Shown here: positions 26,560 to 36,863 of the stretch, in pieces
Layout of the letters: every line of letters begins with the position of its first letter
How positions within the stretch are numbered: the first letter of the stretch is position 1
Assembly: GCA_029218445.1 (NCBI GenBank)
Contig: JAQXRI010000033.1
Span: forward strand, 1-43,289
Direction: 5' to 3'
DNA length: 43,289 nt
Origin: Prevotellaceae bacterium
GTDB taxonomy: Bacteria > Bacteroidota > Bacteroidia > Bacteroidales > Bacteroidaceae
Made by a program: the position numbers and the translations under genes
The notes under the pieces: model-generated
Seen by the model: the letters and a program-made list of their open reading frames with translations, nothing else
The model's database searches: none
What the model was told of the DNA's origin: nothing

Positions 26560-26904
26560 CTATTCTTCACTCAGACATGCCACAATGTCGGCGTTGTCCA
26601 TCATCGCATAGTCGATGAAGTCGTCAACATAAGTGTCGTTATAGGCATCCTTGTCGGTTTGCGCCGCTGCAATGCCGTTGGTCTCGTTGTCGCTGTCGTT
26701 GACAAAGAATATGGCGGTCGAGAGAATAATGGCCACAAGGCATGCTGCACAAGCTGCTATGGGCTTCCACATGGCAAATGATTTCCTTTCTGCCGGAATT
26801 TGCTCCATCATGCGTTTGGTGAAATCGGAGAAATAGTTCTCCGGCACCTTGAAGTTGTTGGTCGTTCCAGCCAGATTTCTTATGATGTCCTCTTCTTTAT
26901 TCAT
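26560..26904 (-). CDS. Anti-sigma-factor-like membrane protein
   Basis: A 114-residue protein with a cytoplasmic N-terminal part (about 1-45: MNKEEDIIRNLAGTTNNF, then FTKRMMEQIPAERKS). One membrane helix (about 47-68: PIAACAACLVAIILSTAIFF) and a short acidic outer tail follow. Size, topology and position 45 bp after an ECF sigma gene suggest that it holds the sigma factor inactive at the membrane. It lacks the HxxxCxxC zinc motif of the ZAS group. Assignment rests mainly on context. Confidence 0.68.
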   Translation of the reverse strand: MNKEEDIIRNLAGTTNNFKVPENYFSDFTKRMMEQIPAERKSFAMWKPIAACAACLVAIILSTAIFFVNDSDNETNGIAAAQTDKDAYNDTYVDDFIDYAMMDNADIVACLSEE

Positions 26905-26949
26905 ATTTCTTTCCTTTTATGTCATTTGACGTAATATATATAAAAAGGT

Positions 26950-27504
26950 TTAATCCTTTTGCTTAAAATAGTCGGAAATCTTTTTTACTGCAATGTGGTA
27001 GGAGGCTTTCAGTGCCCCTACCGTCGTGCCCAACAGTTCGCTCATGTCGTTGTATTTCATCTCGTCAAAGTATCGCATGTTGAATATCATGCGCTGCTTT
27101 TCGGGCAGTGTGGCAATGGCTTCCTGCAGTGTGGCCTGAAGCTCGTCGCCGTCGAAATATTCGTCGGCCATCAGCATGGCCGCCACGTGTGTCGCATCGC
27201 TGCTCTCGGCCTGTACGGAGCCGACGGTCTTCTTGTGGCGCATGAAGTCGATACATTCGTTGAGGGCTATTCTGTAGAGCCATGTCGAGAGTTTCGAGTC
27301 GCTTCTGAACGAGTCGATGTTCTTCCATGCCTTGAGGAATACGTTCTGAAGCACGTCGTCGGCGTCTTCGTGTATGAGAACAATACGTCTTATCTGCCAA
27401 TACAGTTGTTCGCTGTATTGGGCCACCATCTGCTCGAATGCACTGCGTCGTGTCGAGGCATTCATCAGACGTTTTTCCAATTCTTTTTCGTCCGTATATC
27501 TCAT
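26950..27504 (-). CDS. ECF-family RNA polymerase sigma factor
   Basis: A 184-residue group 4 sigma factor. Region 2 contains EDADDVLQNVFLKAWKNIDS (about residues 46-65) with STWLYRIALNECIDFMR after it. Region 4 contains LPEKQRMIFNMRYFDEMKYN followed by the helix-turn-helix ELLGTTVGALKASYHIAVKK. It overlaps the upstream L,D-transpeptidase gene by 4 bp (ATGA). The anti-sigma-like gene follows. It probably directs an envelope-stress regulon that could include its own operon, although the promoter visible at 29454 is of the housekeeping type. Confidence 0.92.
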   Translation of the reverse strand: MRYTDEKELEKRLMNASTRRSAFEQMVAQYSEQLYWQIRRIVLIHEDADDVLQNVFLKAWKNIDSFRSDSKLSTWLYRIALNECIDFMRHKKTVGSVQAESSDATHVAAMLMADEYFDGDELQATLQEAIATLPEKQRMIFNMRYFDEMKYNDMSELLGTTVGALKASYHIAVKKISDYFKQKD

Positions 27505-29114
27505 TTGTCGTTTTTGTTGTTGGAGGCTACAAATGGCTCAAGCTGTTTTCTCATCACGGCGTCATATCCGTAAATGTCCTTGTATTCTTCCCATTTGCCT
27601 TCGGAGGTTTTGAAAAGTGTCTGATAGACAATGTATAGTGGCACCTTCGGCTCAACCTTTACCGAGTTAATCAGCCTTCGGCTCTTTGTGGTGTCGCTCA
27701 CGTGTTTCAGTCCTCTTTCGGTCTTGGGCTCCAAGTCCATCGATATTCTTATTCGGTCGAGTTTCCATTCGTCCTCGTCGTCACCTAAAAGATATTGCGC
27801 GAAGTCAAAGGGACGCTCTATTCTTATGCAGCCATGCGACACGCTGCGCACATTCTGCTCGAAAAACTTGCGGCTTGAGGTGTCGTGTAGATAAACCGAG
27901 AACTTGTTGTCGAATCTGAATATTATTCTTCCCAACGAATTTCCTTCACCGCCTTCCTGCGACACCCTGTATTGTCCGCTTCTGAGCATCGACGAGGTGA
28001 CGTTGGCCGGACTTATGATCTTGCCAGTGTTCCTGTCCACGATGAAGTATCTTCGGCTTGTGAAATAATGGCTGTTGCCTGCATGTGGAGCCACGTCTTT
28101 TTTTATTATGCTCATTGGTATGTTCCACAGCGGGTTGATGTCCATTCTGTTTATTTCGCTTGTCAGTAGTGGCGTCTTGGTTTTGGTGGCTCCGCAGCCC
28201 ACTTTCATTTCCATTGTCGAGTCGGGACTATAGGCGTAAAGACGGAAAGCGGGAATGTTTACCACCACTTTCCTTCCTTTTGGGTTGTCGTTTGCTTCTG
28301 TGCGTTTCCATCGCTGCCTTTCCATGTTGCACAGCAGCAGCCAGCGTCGTTTGGCGTTACGCTCGGTGGCGAGTTTGGCGCATAGTTCGTTGAAATAGGC
28401 GTTTTGCGGTTCCACCGAGCACAGGAACGCTCCCAGTTCCTCTGCATTTGCCATGTTGAGCGCCTTTGCATAGAAATCATCGTCGGGACGTTTCATGGGG
28501 ATGTCAAACAAGTGGCGATATTCCTTCACCTTTGCCGTCGTGTCTTCGTTGGCGGGGTCGAGGCGGTTGAGGTATTTGTAGGGATTGGTGAATCCAAACT
28601 GCTGTCCAATGCAATATCTCAAATATGCCTTGGTCAATTTGTATTCCACCCGTGCCATAAGTTCGTTTATTTTGTTGGCTCGGTCGTCAAAGTCCAATGA
28701 GCGTATTCTTTGGATGTCGTTCTCCAAGTCGGCAATGTAGAATGACTTTTCCGAAAAACCTATGCCGCCTACGTTTTTCAGATGACTGATGAGAGTGTCG
28801 GCCTTGTCGCCTATGCCGTAAGTGTCAATCCACAAAAGCCTTTTGTTGTCCTTGTACAACTTGCGCGCCAGCCAATCGGTTTGCGTCGAGTCGTTGTCTT
28901 TTTTCACAAGGTTGATTATGCAACGCCGTATGTCGTCAGCGTCCAGTCCATACTGTTCATTTACAAAACCGGCAAAGGCTTCGGCCGTCAGGTCTTTGTT
29001 CGGATTGCTTGCCGATTGGGTGCATGAGTGGAAAAGCGACATTACAAAGCATAATGTCACAATCGGGAGTAAAGTTGTTATGGGATTATGAAAAAAGCGA
29101 CGTGCTTGTTTCAT
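27501..29114 (-). CDS. L,D-transpeptidase (YcbB/YkuD family)
   Basis: A 537-residue envelope enzyme that forms 3-3 cross-links in peptidoglycan or links proteins to it. It starts MKQARRFFHNPITTL, with a hydrophobic segment ending in SLFHSC; Cys31 may be a lipoprotein site, but the lipobox is not ideal. The long N-terminal scaffold (about 40-300) is typical of YcbB. The YkuD domain begins near 305 (KVVVNIPAFRLYAYSPDS) and has the catalytic motif SHGCIRIERP, with H427 and nucleophile C429. ATG 29114 shares a base with the previous stop (TGATG). Position inside a sigma operon points to cell-wall remodelling under stress. Confidence 0.9.
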   Translation of the reverse strand: MKQARRFFHNPITTLLPIVTLCFVMSLFHSCTQSASNPNKDLTAEAFAGFVNEQYGLDADDIRRCIINLVKKDNDSTQTDWLARKLYKDNKRLLWIDTYGIGDKADTLISHLKNVGGIGFSEKSFYIADLENDIQRIRSLDFDDRANKINELMARVEYKLTKAYLRYCIGQQFGFTNPYKYLNRLDPANEDTTAKVKEYRHLFDIPMKRPDDDFYAKALNMANAEELGAFLCSVEPQNAYFNELCAKLATERNAKRRWLLLCNMERQRWKRTEANDNPKGRKVVVNIPAFRLYAYSPDSTMEMKVGCGATKTKTPLLTSEINRMDINPLWNIPMSIIKKDVAPHAGNSHYFTSRRYFIVDRNTGKIISPANVTSSMLRSGQYRVSQEGGEGNSLGRIIFRFDNKFSVYLHDTSSRKFFEQNVRSVSHGCIRIERPFDFAQYLLGDDEDEWKLDRIRISMDLEPKTERGLKHVSDTTKSRRLINSVKVEPKVPLYIVYQTLFKTSEGKWEEYKDIYGYDAVMRKQLEPFVASNNKNDK

Positions 29115-29431
29115 CAGGCTACGGAAACCTTCCTTACTACGTTGCCCACCTTCACAATATAGCATCCTCTGGGAAAGTTCAGTTCAACTCGTTGCGACTG
29201 GCTTTCGATGGTAATCGTCATCATGGGTTTTCCGGTAAGCGACACCACTTCCATCGTCTTGCCTGCCGCACCAACAATGGTCACACAATTTTGGCCGACA
29301 ACAATAGCCGGCTTGCTCTCGTCGGCAGCCAATGCGGCCGCCTGCAAGTCGTTTTCCGAAGCCATGGAGGTTACACATGGCGCCAAGGCCAAAGCGGCAG
29401 TCAATATTATGACAAATATGTTGTTTCTCAT
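29114..29431 (-). CDS. Small exported protein resembling a T9SS sorting domain
   Basis: A 105-residue protein with a signal peptide (MRNNIFVIILTAALALAPCV, cleavage near S-M-A). Most of the rest looks like a type IX secretion C-terminal sorting domain (type A-like): MEVVSLTGKPMMTITIESQS, then FPRGCYIVKVGN and KVSVA at the end. There is almost no passenger before it. It opens the five-gene envelope operon and its stop overlaps the L,D-transpeptidase start. It could be a periplasmic signal peptide or partner, or a decayed secreted protein. The sorting-domain resemblance is judged by eye. Confidence 0.7.
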   Translation of the reverse strand: MRNNIFVIILTAALALAPCVTSMASENDLQAAALAADESKPAIVVGQNCVTIVGAAGKTMEVVSLTGKPMMTITIESQSQRVELNFPRGCYIVKVGNVVRKVSVA

Positions 29432-29453
29432 TGTTTTTCTTTTTTTACCTCTG

Positions 29454-29485
29454 CAAAGATAGTCAAAAATGTGACAACCACCAAA
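29454..29485 (-). promoter_or_regulatory. Promoter of the envelope/sigma operon
   Basis: On the minus strand TTTG (29485-29482) and TATCTTTG (29461-29454) are 20 bp apart, matching the housekeeping consensus. It lies 22 bp ahead of the small exported protein. The operon can therefore be transcribed without the ECF sigma factor it encodes. Confidence 0.75.
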
Positions 29486-29547
29486 CTTTTTCGACAATTT
29501 TTGCATTTCTACGCACAATTTCGTCATTATTTTTTAATAATTTGGGT

Positions 29548-30465
29548 TCAACACACGTCAAACACCTTGCCTTCGTTGGCCAAATGTGTGTTGGCGAATA
29601 TTTTTCTTGCCTCGTCAAGCATTTGCTGCTCGTTGTCGTAGCGGGCTGAGAAATGGCCCAAAATGAGCTGTCGCACATGAGCGTCGCGGGCTATTGACGC
29701 CGCTTCGGAAGCCGTAGTATGGAAATGCTTGCGGGCGCGTTCGCGCTCGGCGTCGGCATAGGTGCATTCGTGGTATAAGGTGTTGGTGCCCTCAACCAGC
29801 CGTGCTATTTCTGGCTTGAACGTCGTGTCGCTGCAGTAGGCATACGAACGCGGCGGTTCGGCCGGCGTGGTCAGTTGCGCGGCGGCTATCACCGTTCCGT
29901 CGGGCGAAGTCCAGTCGATGCCGTTCTTGATGTTGTTTATTTGGCTCAACGGTATCTCATACATGTCGATGAGGTCGCGGCGTATGTGGGGCAACAGTGG
30001 CTTCTCCTTGAACAGGAATCCGCAGCAGGGTATTCTGTGCTCCAGTGGAATGGTTGTCACCGTAAGGCTGCGGTCTTCATATATCACCTCGTTTTTTGCA
30101 GGGTCGATGTCGTGCATTATCACTTCATATTCAAGGCCTTGGCAAAAATATTCCATCTGTTGCTTCAACAAGGGGCGAAGGTCGCTGGGGGCATAAATGT
30201 GGAGTGGGGCAGTGCGCCCCAACATGCCGAATGTTGAAATCATGCCTATCAGCCCGAAGCAATGGTCGCCGTGGAGATGCGAAATGAACACGTGTCCTAT
30301 TTTTGTGAATCTTATTTTCGACCTTCGCAGTTGGGCTTGAGTGCCTTCGCCACAGTCTATCATGAATTGCTTGTCGCGCAGTTCAACTATCTGTGACGAA
30401 GGATTGTGGCGCAGTGTAGGCAGAGCACTGCCGCAGCCCAATATATAAACTTTAAAAGGTGTCAT
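29548..30465 (-). CDS. rnz: Ribonuclease Z
   Basis: A 305-residue metallo-beta-lactamase-fold endonuclease that trims tRNA 3' ends. Motif II, HLHGDH, holds the zinc ligands H63, H65, D67 and H68. The N-terminal LGCGSALPTLRHNPSSQ and the later YCSDT and HECTYAD motifs are standard. The late ligand lies in LGHFSARY. Length matches the short RNase Z form. It is the last gene of a three-gene operon with mazG and a lipoprotein, 19 bp after the latter. Confidence 0.95.
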   Translation of the reverse strand: MTPFKVYILGCGSALPTLRHNPSSQIVELRDKQFMIDCGEGTQAQLRRSKIRFTKIGHVFISHLHGDHCFGLIGMISTFGMLGRTAPLHIYAPSDLRPLLKQQMEYFCQGLEYEVIMHDIDPAKNEVIYEDRSLTVTTIPLEHRIPCCGFLFKEKPLLPHIRRDLIDMYEIPLSQINNIKNGIDWTSPDGTVIAAAQLTTPAEPPRSYAYCSDTTFKPEIARLVEGTNTLYHECTYADAERERARKHFHTTASEAASIARDAHVRQLILGHFSARYDNEQQMLDEARKIFANTHLANEGKVFDVC

Positions 30466-30484
30466 GTCGTTTGTCGTTCAGTTG

Positions 30485-31096
30485 TCATTTGCCTCTGCTG
30501 TAGGCGTGCCTGTCCTCGGTGTCGCTGTAGATGAGCGAGTCGGCGTCGAGTTTTTCCAGGGTGTAGATGTTTGTCTCTTCCTCGTCGCCACCGCCTTCAC
30601 GCACAAGGCACAGTTCAAGCTGTCCGTCAACTATTCTCCATGTCTTGAATATTATTACGGGCTGATTGATGCTTTCGGCAATGCCGCCGTCCTTGATGCT
30701 CACGCCCAGCGTCGAGCTTCCGTCGAGCGGGTTGGGCATCAGCCAGTTGCCTAACAGCGTGCTTTCGTTGATTACTATTTTCGGCTCCTGAGTCTTCTGG
30801 TTGATGTATGCGGCTATTTTGTCGCCTACGCTGTATCCGCCGAATACCTTGTTGTCTTCCTTTGTCTTTTCCACCGACAGGTTCAGCGTGTCGTTGGTGT
30901 CGGTGATGATTTGCAGCGTGTTCATTGCCGACCCTTCGCCGCAGATGCCGTATATCATTATGTCTTGGTCGTCGTCAATGGTCAGCGTGTCTTCGTCAAT
31001 TGCTTCCGCATTGTTTTGTGCTGTCTTGCTGCCGCATTGTGTCAACAGTGCAGTTGCCATGGCCGCCATGATGGCTGTTGATAGTAATTTTTTCAT
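30485..31096 (-). CDS. Lipocalin-like lipoprotein, unknown function
   Basis: A 203-residue exported protein: MKKLLSTAIMAAMATALLTQ followed by Cys21. It is probably lipid-anchored, although Gln at -1 is unusual. The C-terminal half has GNWLMPNPLDGSSTLGVSIK and GGIAESINQPVIIFKTWRI, a pattern of the Bacteroidetes lipocalin-like (Lipocalin_3) domain. These proteins form small beta-barrels; their ligand is unknown. The gene lies 12 bp after mazG and 19 bp before rnz, so the three are co-transcribed. I see no functional link among them. Confidence 0.75.
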   Translation of the reverse strand: MKKLLSTAIMAAMATALLTQCGSKTAQNNAEAIDEDTLTIDDDQDIMIYGICGEGSAMNTLQIITDTNDTLNLSVEKTKEDNKVFGGYSVGDKIAAYINQKTQEPKIVINESTLLGNWLMPNPLDGSSTLGVSIKDGGIAESINQPVIIFKTWRIVDGQLELCLVREGGGDEEETNIYTLEKLDADSLIYSDTEDRHAYSRGK

Positions 31097-31108
31097 AAGC
31101 TTAATTGT

Positions 31109-31978
31109 TTAATTCATTTTCTTTTCATTTCTTTTGGCCTCGTTCCATAGGGCGTCCATCTCGCCGAGCGTCATGTCCTTCAGTGGCTTGCCGTTCTTGA
31201 TGCTGTGCTCTTCGATGTAGTTGAAGCGGCGGATGAACTTCTGGTTGGTCATTTCAAGTGCCGTGTCGGGATTGAGATGGTAGAGTCGGCCGGCGTTGAT
31301 GACGCTGAAGATGAAGTCGCCCAGTTCGGCCAGCGCGTTTTCCTTGTCGCCTTTTCTCACCTCTTCTTCCAGTTCGCCGAGTTCCTCTCGCACCTTTGCC
31401 CACACGTCGCCCGCGTCTTCCCAGTCGAAGCCCACGTTGCGCGCCTTGTCCTGAATGCGGTAGGCCTTGATGAGCGACGGCAGTGCGTCGGGCACACCCG
31501 AGAGCACGCTTTTGTTGCCGTCCTTTTCCTTCAGCTTTATCTGTTCCCAGTTTTCAATCACCTGCTGCGATGTGGTAGCCTTCGCCATCTCGCTTGTTTC
31601 GCCTTCCGGCTCGTCGGGCTGATATGGCAGTGGCTTTGGTTGTGCGGCGCCTATCTGCGAAGGATGATACACGTGCGGATGGCGGAATATTAGTTTGTCA
31701 ACGAGTTTGTTGCACACGTCGGCAATGTCAAACTGTCCCTTTTCGCTGCCAATGCGTGCATAGAAACACACGTGCAGCAGCACGTCGCCCAGTTCCTTGC
31801 AGATGTTGGGCATGTCGTCCTTCATCAGGGCGTCGGCCAGCTCGTATGTTTCCTCTATAGTGTTTGGGCGCAGGCTGTCGTTGGTCTGCTTCTTGTCCCA
31901 TGGACATTTTTCGCGTAGAGTGTCCAAAACGTCAATTAAACGGCCGAAAGCCGCCATTTTTTCTTCTCTTGAATGCAT
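31109..31978 (-). CDS. mazG: Nucleoside triphosphate pyrophosphohydrolase MazG
   Basis: A 289-residue enzyme that hydrolyses NTPs and dNTPs to monophosphates and pyrophosphate, thought to clear damaged nucleotides. Two MazG-type helical domains are present. The first includes REKCPWDKKQTNDSLRPN and the metal-binding EETYE...ELGDVLLHV. The second contains EELGELEEEVRKGD...AELGDFIFSV. ATG 31978 (MHSREEKMAAFGRL) fits the family; the frame extends 20 residues further but into the promoter. Divergent from valS. Confidence 0.94.
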   Translation of the reverse strand: MHSREEKMAAFGRLIDVLDTLREKCPWDKKQTNDSLRPNTIEETYELADALMKDDMPNICKELGDVLLHVCFYARIGSEKGQFDIADVCNKLVDKLIFRHPHVYHPSQIGAAQPKPLPYQPDEPEGETSEMAKATTSQQVIENWEQIKLKEKDGNKSVLSGVPDALPSLIKAYRIQDKARNVGFDWEDAGDVWAKVREELGELEEEVRKGDKENALAELGDFIFSVINAGRLYHLNPDTALEMTNQKFIRRFNYIEEHSIKNGKPLKDMTLGEMDALWNEAKRNEKKMN

Positions 31979-31996
31979 AATTTCAAAAATTTCGTG

Positions 31997-32004
31997 CAAA
32001 TATA
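31997..32004 (-). promoter_or_regulatory. -7 promoter element for the mazG operon
   Basis: Read on the minus strand this is TATATTTG, a match to TAnnTTTG, 18 bp ahead of the mazG start. A clear -33 element is not visible. It lies only 22 bp from the divergent valS element. Confidence 0.5.
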
Positions 32005-32026
32005 ATAATTTTCCGTGGATTTTTAG

Positions 32027-32034
32027 TAATTTTG
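32027..32034 (+). promoter_or_regulatory. -7 promoter element for valS
   Basis: TAATTTTG matches the Bacteroidetes -7 consensus and lies 40 bp ahead of valS. No T-box or other leader structure is visible in the short gap. Confidence 0.5.
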
Positions 32035-32074
32035 CCACGTTTTTTAAAATGAATTATTAAAAAGGTATTATATA

Positions 32075-34774
<2,700 letters not shown>

Positions 34775-34785
34775 ACTTCATCATA

Positions 34786-34853
34786 TTCCTCCCTTTTGAA
34801 TGCGCAGCGCTGGGGATGTGGGCGTCCCATACTACCATTACAAAAAGGAGGAA
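34786..34853. repeat. Long-loop inverted repeat after valS
   Basis: TTCCTCCCTTTT (34786-34797) and AAAAAGGAGGAA (34842-34853) are complementary with one mismatch. The loop is 44 bases and carries the module GCTGGGGATGTGGGCGTCC (34809-34827), also found at 1201. It could work as a terminator for valS, but its composite make-up suggests a small non-coding repeat element. Confidence 0.6.
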
Positions 34854-34877
34854 GAGTTCAGTTAATTAATCTAACGG

Positions 34878-34935
34878 GAGTTCGACGAATTATATTAACT
34901 TGTCAAATCGGCGGTTAAAACAAGTCGTCGAACTC
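34878..34935. repeat. Inverted pair of the GAGTTCGACGA module
   Basis: GAGTTCGACGA at 34878-34888 and its exact complement TCGTCGAACTC at 34925-34935 face each other across 36 bases, upstream of the GH43 gene. Single copies of the same module lie at 6632 and 41327. Confidence 0.7.
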
Positions 34936-34980
34936 ACTTTAATCTACAACATTCAAATCAATCCCAAAACTACAACAATT

Positions 34981-36549
34981 ATGATCAACCTTAAACATAT
35001 TGCTTTCACGTTAGTGTCTTTCTTGTTATGCCATCCTTTGCTGCTGGCCGACAACCGCATTGGCATTGCCTCTCCCGTCATACCGGGATTTCATCCCGAC
35101 CCCTCGGTTTGCCGTGTAGGCAACGACTACTATCTTGTCAATTCAACCTTCCAGTATTTCCCCGGCGTGCCCATTTTCAAAAGCAGCGACATGAAACACT
35201 GGCGACAAATAGGAAACGTGCTTGACAGAGCGAGCCAACTGCCTCTGGCCAACGCCTCGTCGTGGACAGGCATCTATGCCCCCACCATACGTCATCACGA
35301 CGGCCGCTTCTACATGATAACCACCAACGTCGGTGGCGGCGGCAACTTCATGGTGACGGCCGAAAAACCTGAAGGCCCTTGGAGCGAACCCATTTGGCTT
35401 TCGCAACAGGGCATCGACCCGTCGTTGTATTTCGAAGACGGCAAATGCTACATGGTGAGCAATCCCGACAACACCATCATGCTTTGCGAAATCGACGCCT
35501 CCACAGGCCGACAGCTTAGCGAAAGCCGACCTATATGGCGTGGCACGGGAGGCCGCTATCCCGAAGGTCCACATATATATAAAAAAGGTGGCTACTACTA
35601 TCTGCTCATCTCGGAGGGAGGCACTGAAATAGCCCACAAGCTCACCATAGCCCGCAGCCGCAGCATCTATGGCCCTTACGAATCAAATCCCGACAACCCC
35701 ATCTTCACCCATTGCCGCATGGCGGCACAGTCGAGCCAAGTGCAGGGCACAGGACACGGCGACCTTGTGGAGGATGCCGACGGACAGTGGTGGATGGTGT
35801 TTCTTGGATTCAGGTTCTACAATGGTTCCTACCATCATCTCGGACGCGAGACGTTCATGGCTCCTGTGGTGTGGTCTGACGGCGGTTGGCCTGTGGTAAA
35901 CGGCGGCCAGCCATTGGCCGATGTCGGCGTCAATTCAGCCGACGCCGCCTCATATCCTTCGGCCGAAATACTCAATACAGCAGCCAACGGCTTTGCCCTG
36001 ATGGGACACGAATGGCTGTTCATTCAGAATCCCGACTCGTCAAAATACGAACATCGCGGCAGCGCGCTAAGGCTCCACGCCACTGAAAGCACCCTTACCG
36101 ACAATCGCCGCCCCACTTTTGTAGGCCGCCGACAGCAACATGCCTCTATGACGGCCACCGCCACGGTTGACGCGTCGCTGTTGCAGCCCGGCAGCGAAGC
36201 CGGCATAGCCGCATATAAGATAAACGACGGCCATTGTGAAGTGATGGTGGGACGCGACGACAGCGGAAAATACTACGTAGCCACTCGATACAGGCTGAAA
36301 TCGCTTGAAAAGACAAGCGGGAAGCAGTGGATTGACAACCCGAAAGTAACGCTCGCCATAAAGTCAACGCCCGACAAATACGAGTTTCTTTATGGCAACG
36401 GCAAGGAGTCGCTAAAGTCCATTGGCACCATCGAGCCACAGCTGATGAGTACAGAAGTGGTGGGCGGCTTTACAGGTGTCATACTTGGCATTTACGCCCA
36501 AGGCCAAGGTTCAGCCGATTTCGGTCGTTTCGACTATAATGTCAATTAA
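34981..36549 (+). CDS. Secreted glycoside hydrolase family 43 enzyme
   Basis: A 522-residue exported beta-xylosidase or arabinofuranosidase-type enzyme. The signal peptide is NLKHIAFTLVSFLLCHPLLL. The five-bladed propeller domain (about 30-330) has the three GH43 acidic residues: base D40 in HPDPSVCRVGNDY, the pKa modulator D146 in GIDPSLYFEDG and acid E195 in PEGPHIYKKGGYYYL. A C-terminal beta-sandwich (about 350-522) resembles GH43_C2. It stands alone, without SusC/SusD partners, so it is not part of a visible polysaccharide utilisation locus. Substrate specificity cannot be fixed from sequence. An ORF extension upstream lacks a signal peptide and was not used. Confidence 0.92.
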   Translation: MINLKHIAFTLVSFLLCHPLLLADNRIGIASPVIPGFHPDPSVCRVGNDYYLVNSTFQYFPGVPIFKSSDMKHWRQIGNVLDRASQLPLANASSWTGIYAPTIRHHDGRFYMITTNVGGGGNFMVTAEKPEGPWSEPIWLSQQGIDPSLYFEDGKCYMVSNPDNTIMLCEIDASTGRQLSESRPIWRGTGGRYPEGPHIYKKGGYYYLLISEGGTEIAHKLTIARSRSIYGPYESNPDNPIFTHCRMAAQSSQVQGTGHGDLVEDADGQWWMVFLGFRFYNGSYHHLGRETFMAPVVWSDGGWPVVNGGQPLADVGVNSADAASYPSAEILNTAANGFALMGHEWLFIQNPDSSKYEHRGSALRLHATESTLTDNRRPTFVGRRQQHASMTATATVDASLLQPGSEAGIAAYKINDGHCEVMVGRDDSGKYYVATRYRLKSLEKTSGKQWIDNPKVTLAIKSTPDKYEFLYGNGKESLKSIGTIEPQLMSTEVVGGFTGVILGIYAQGQGSADFGRFDYNVN

Positions 36550-36590
36550 CCCTCTAAGATGGCTTATTAGTCCAAAAAAGCTAATATTTA

Positions 36591-36622
36591 TTTGGCCGAT
36601 ATAAAAAAAAGTTGTAACTTTG
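36591..36622 (+). promoter_or_regulatory. Promoter of the vitamin B12 uptake locus
   Basis: TTTG (36591-36594) and TAACTTTG (36615-36622) are 20 bp apart, a clear consensus. Transcription should start near 36629, immediately before the cobalamin riboswitch. Confidence 0.8.
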
Positions 36623-36631
36623 CACCCACGA

Positions 36632-36800
36632 TTGGTTCACACATAGTGATTAAAAGGGAATAGAGTGAGAATCTCTGACAGTCCCGCTGCTGTGATTTGC
36701 CTTTTTAAGGCTGGAACATAAACGTCACTGACACAAAATGTTCGGGAAGACGTTCCGGCTTGGCAATAGTCAGAAGACCTGCCGTCGCAGTGTTTGTTTT
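36632..36800 (+). promoter_or_regulatory. Cobalamin (B12) riboswitch
   Basis: The sequence shows the conserved parts of the adenosylcobalamin-type aptamer in order. TTGGTTCA starts the P2/P3 side near 36632. AAAAGGGAATAGAGTGAGAA follows at about 36652-36671. Then come GACAGTCCCGCTGCTGTGA (36678-36696), CGGGAAGACGTTCCGGCTTG (from 36743) and the B12 box AGTCAGAAGACCTGCC (36768-36783). The TonB receptor gene follows directly. Downstream pairing between CTCT and AGAG around 36804-36822 could sequester the ribosome site of ATG 36824, so control is probably translational, with the locus off when cobalamin is plentiful. Confidence 0.93.
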
Positions 36801-36863
36801 CATTCTCTCTCGAGGATAGAGGTATGAAGAAAGAGTTTTAACGATACTTATAGTTACAAGAAA

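Noticed and set aside
32035..32074. T-box or other amino-acid leader ahead of valS
   Set aside because: The gap is only about 40 bp from the promoter element and shows no specifier or antiterminator structure.
34981..36549. Polysaccharide utilisation locus
   Set aside because: The GH43 gene has no SusC/SusD pair or hybrid regulator beside it; the nearby TonB receptor is under a cobalamin riboswitch.
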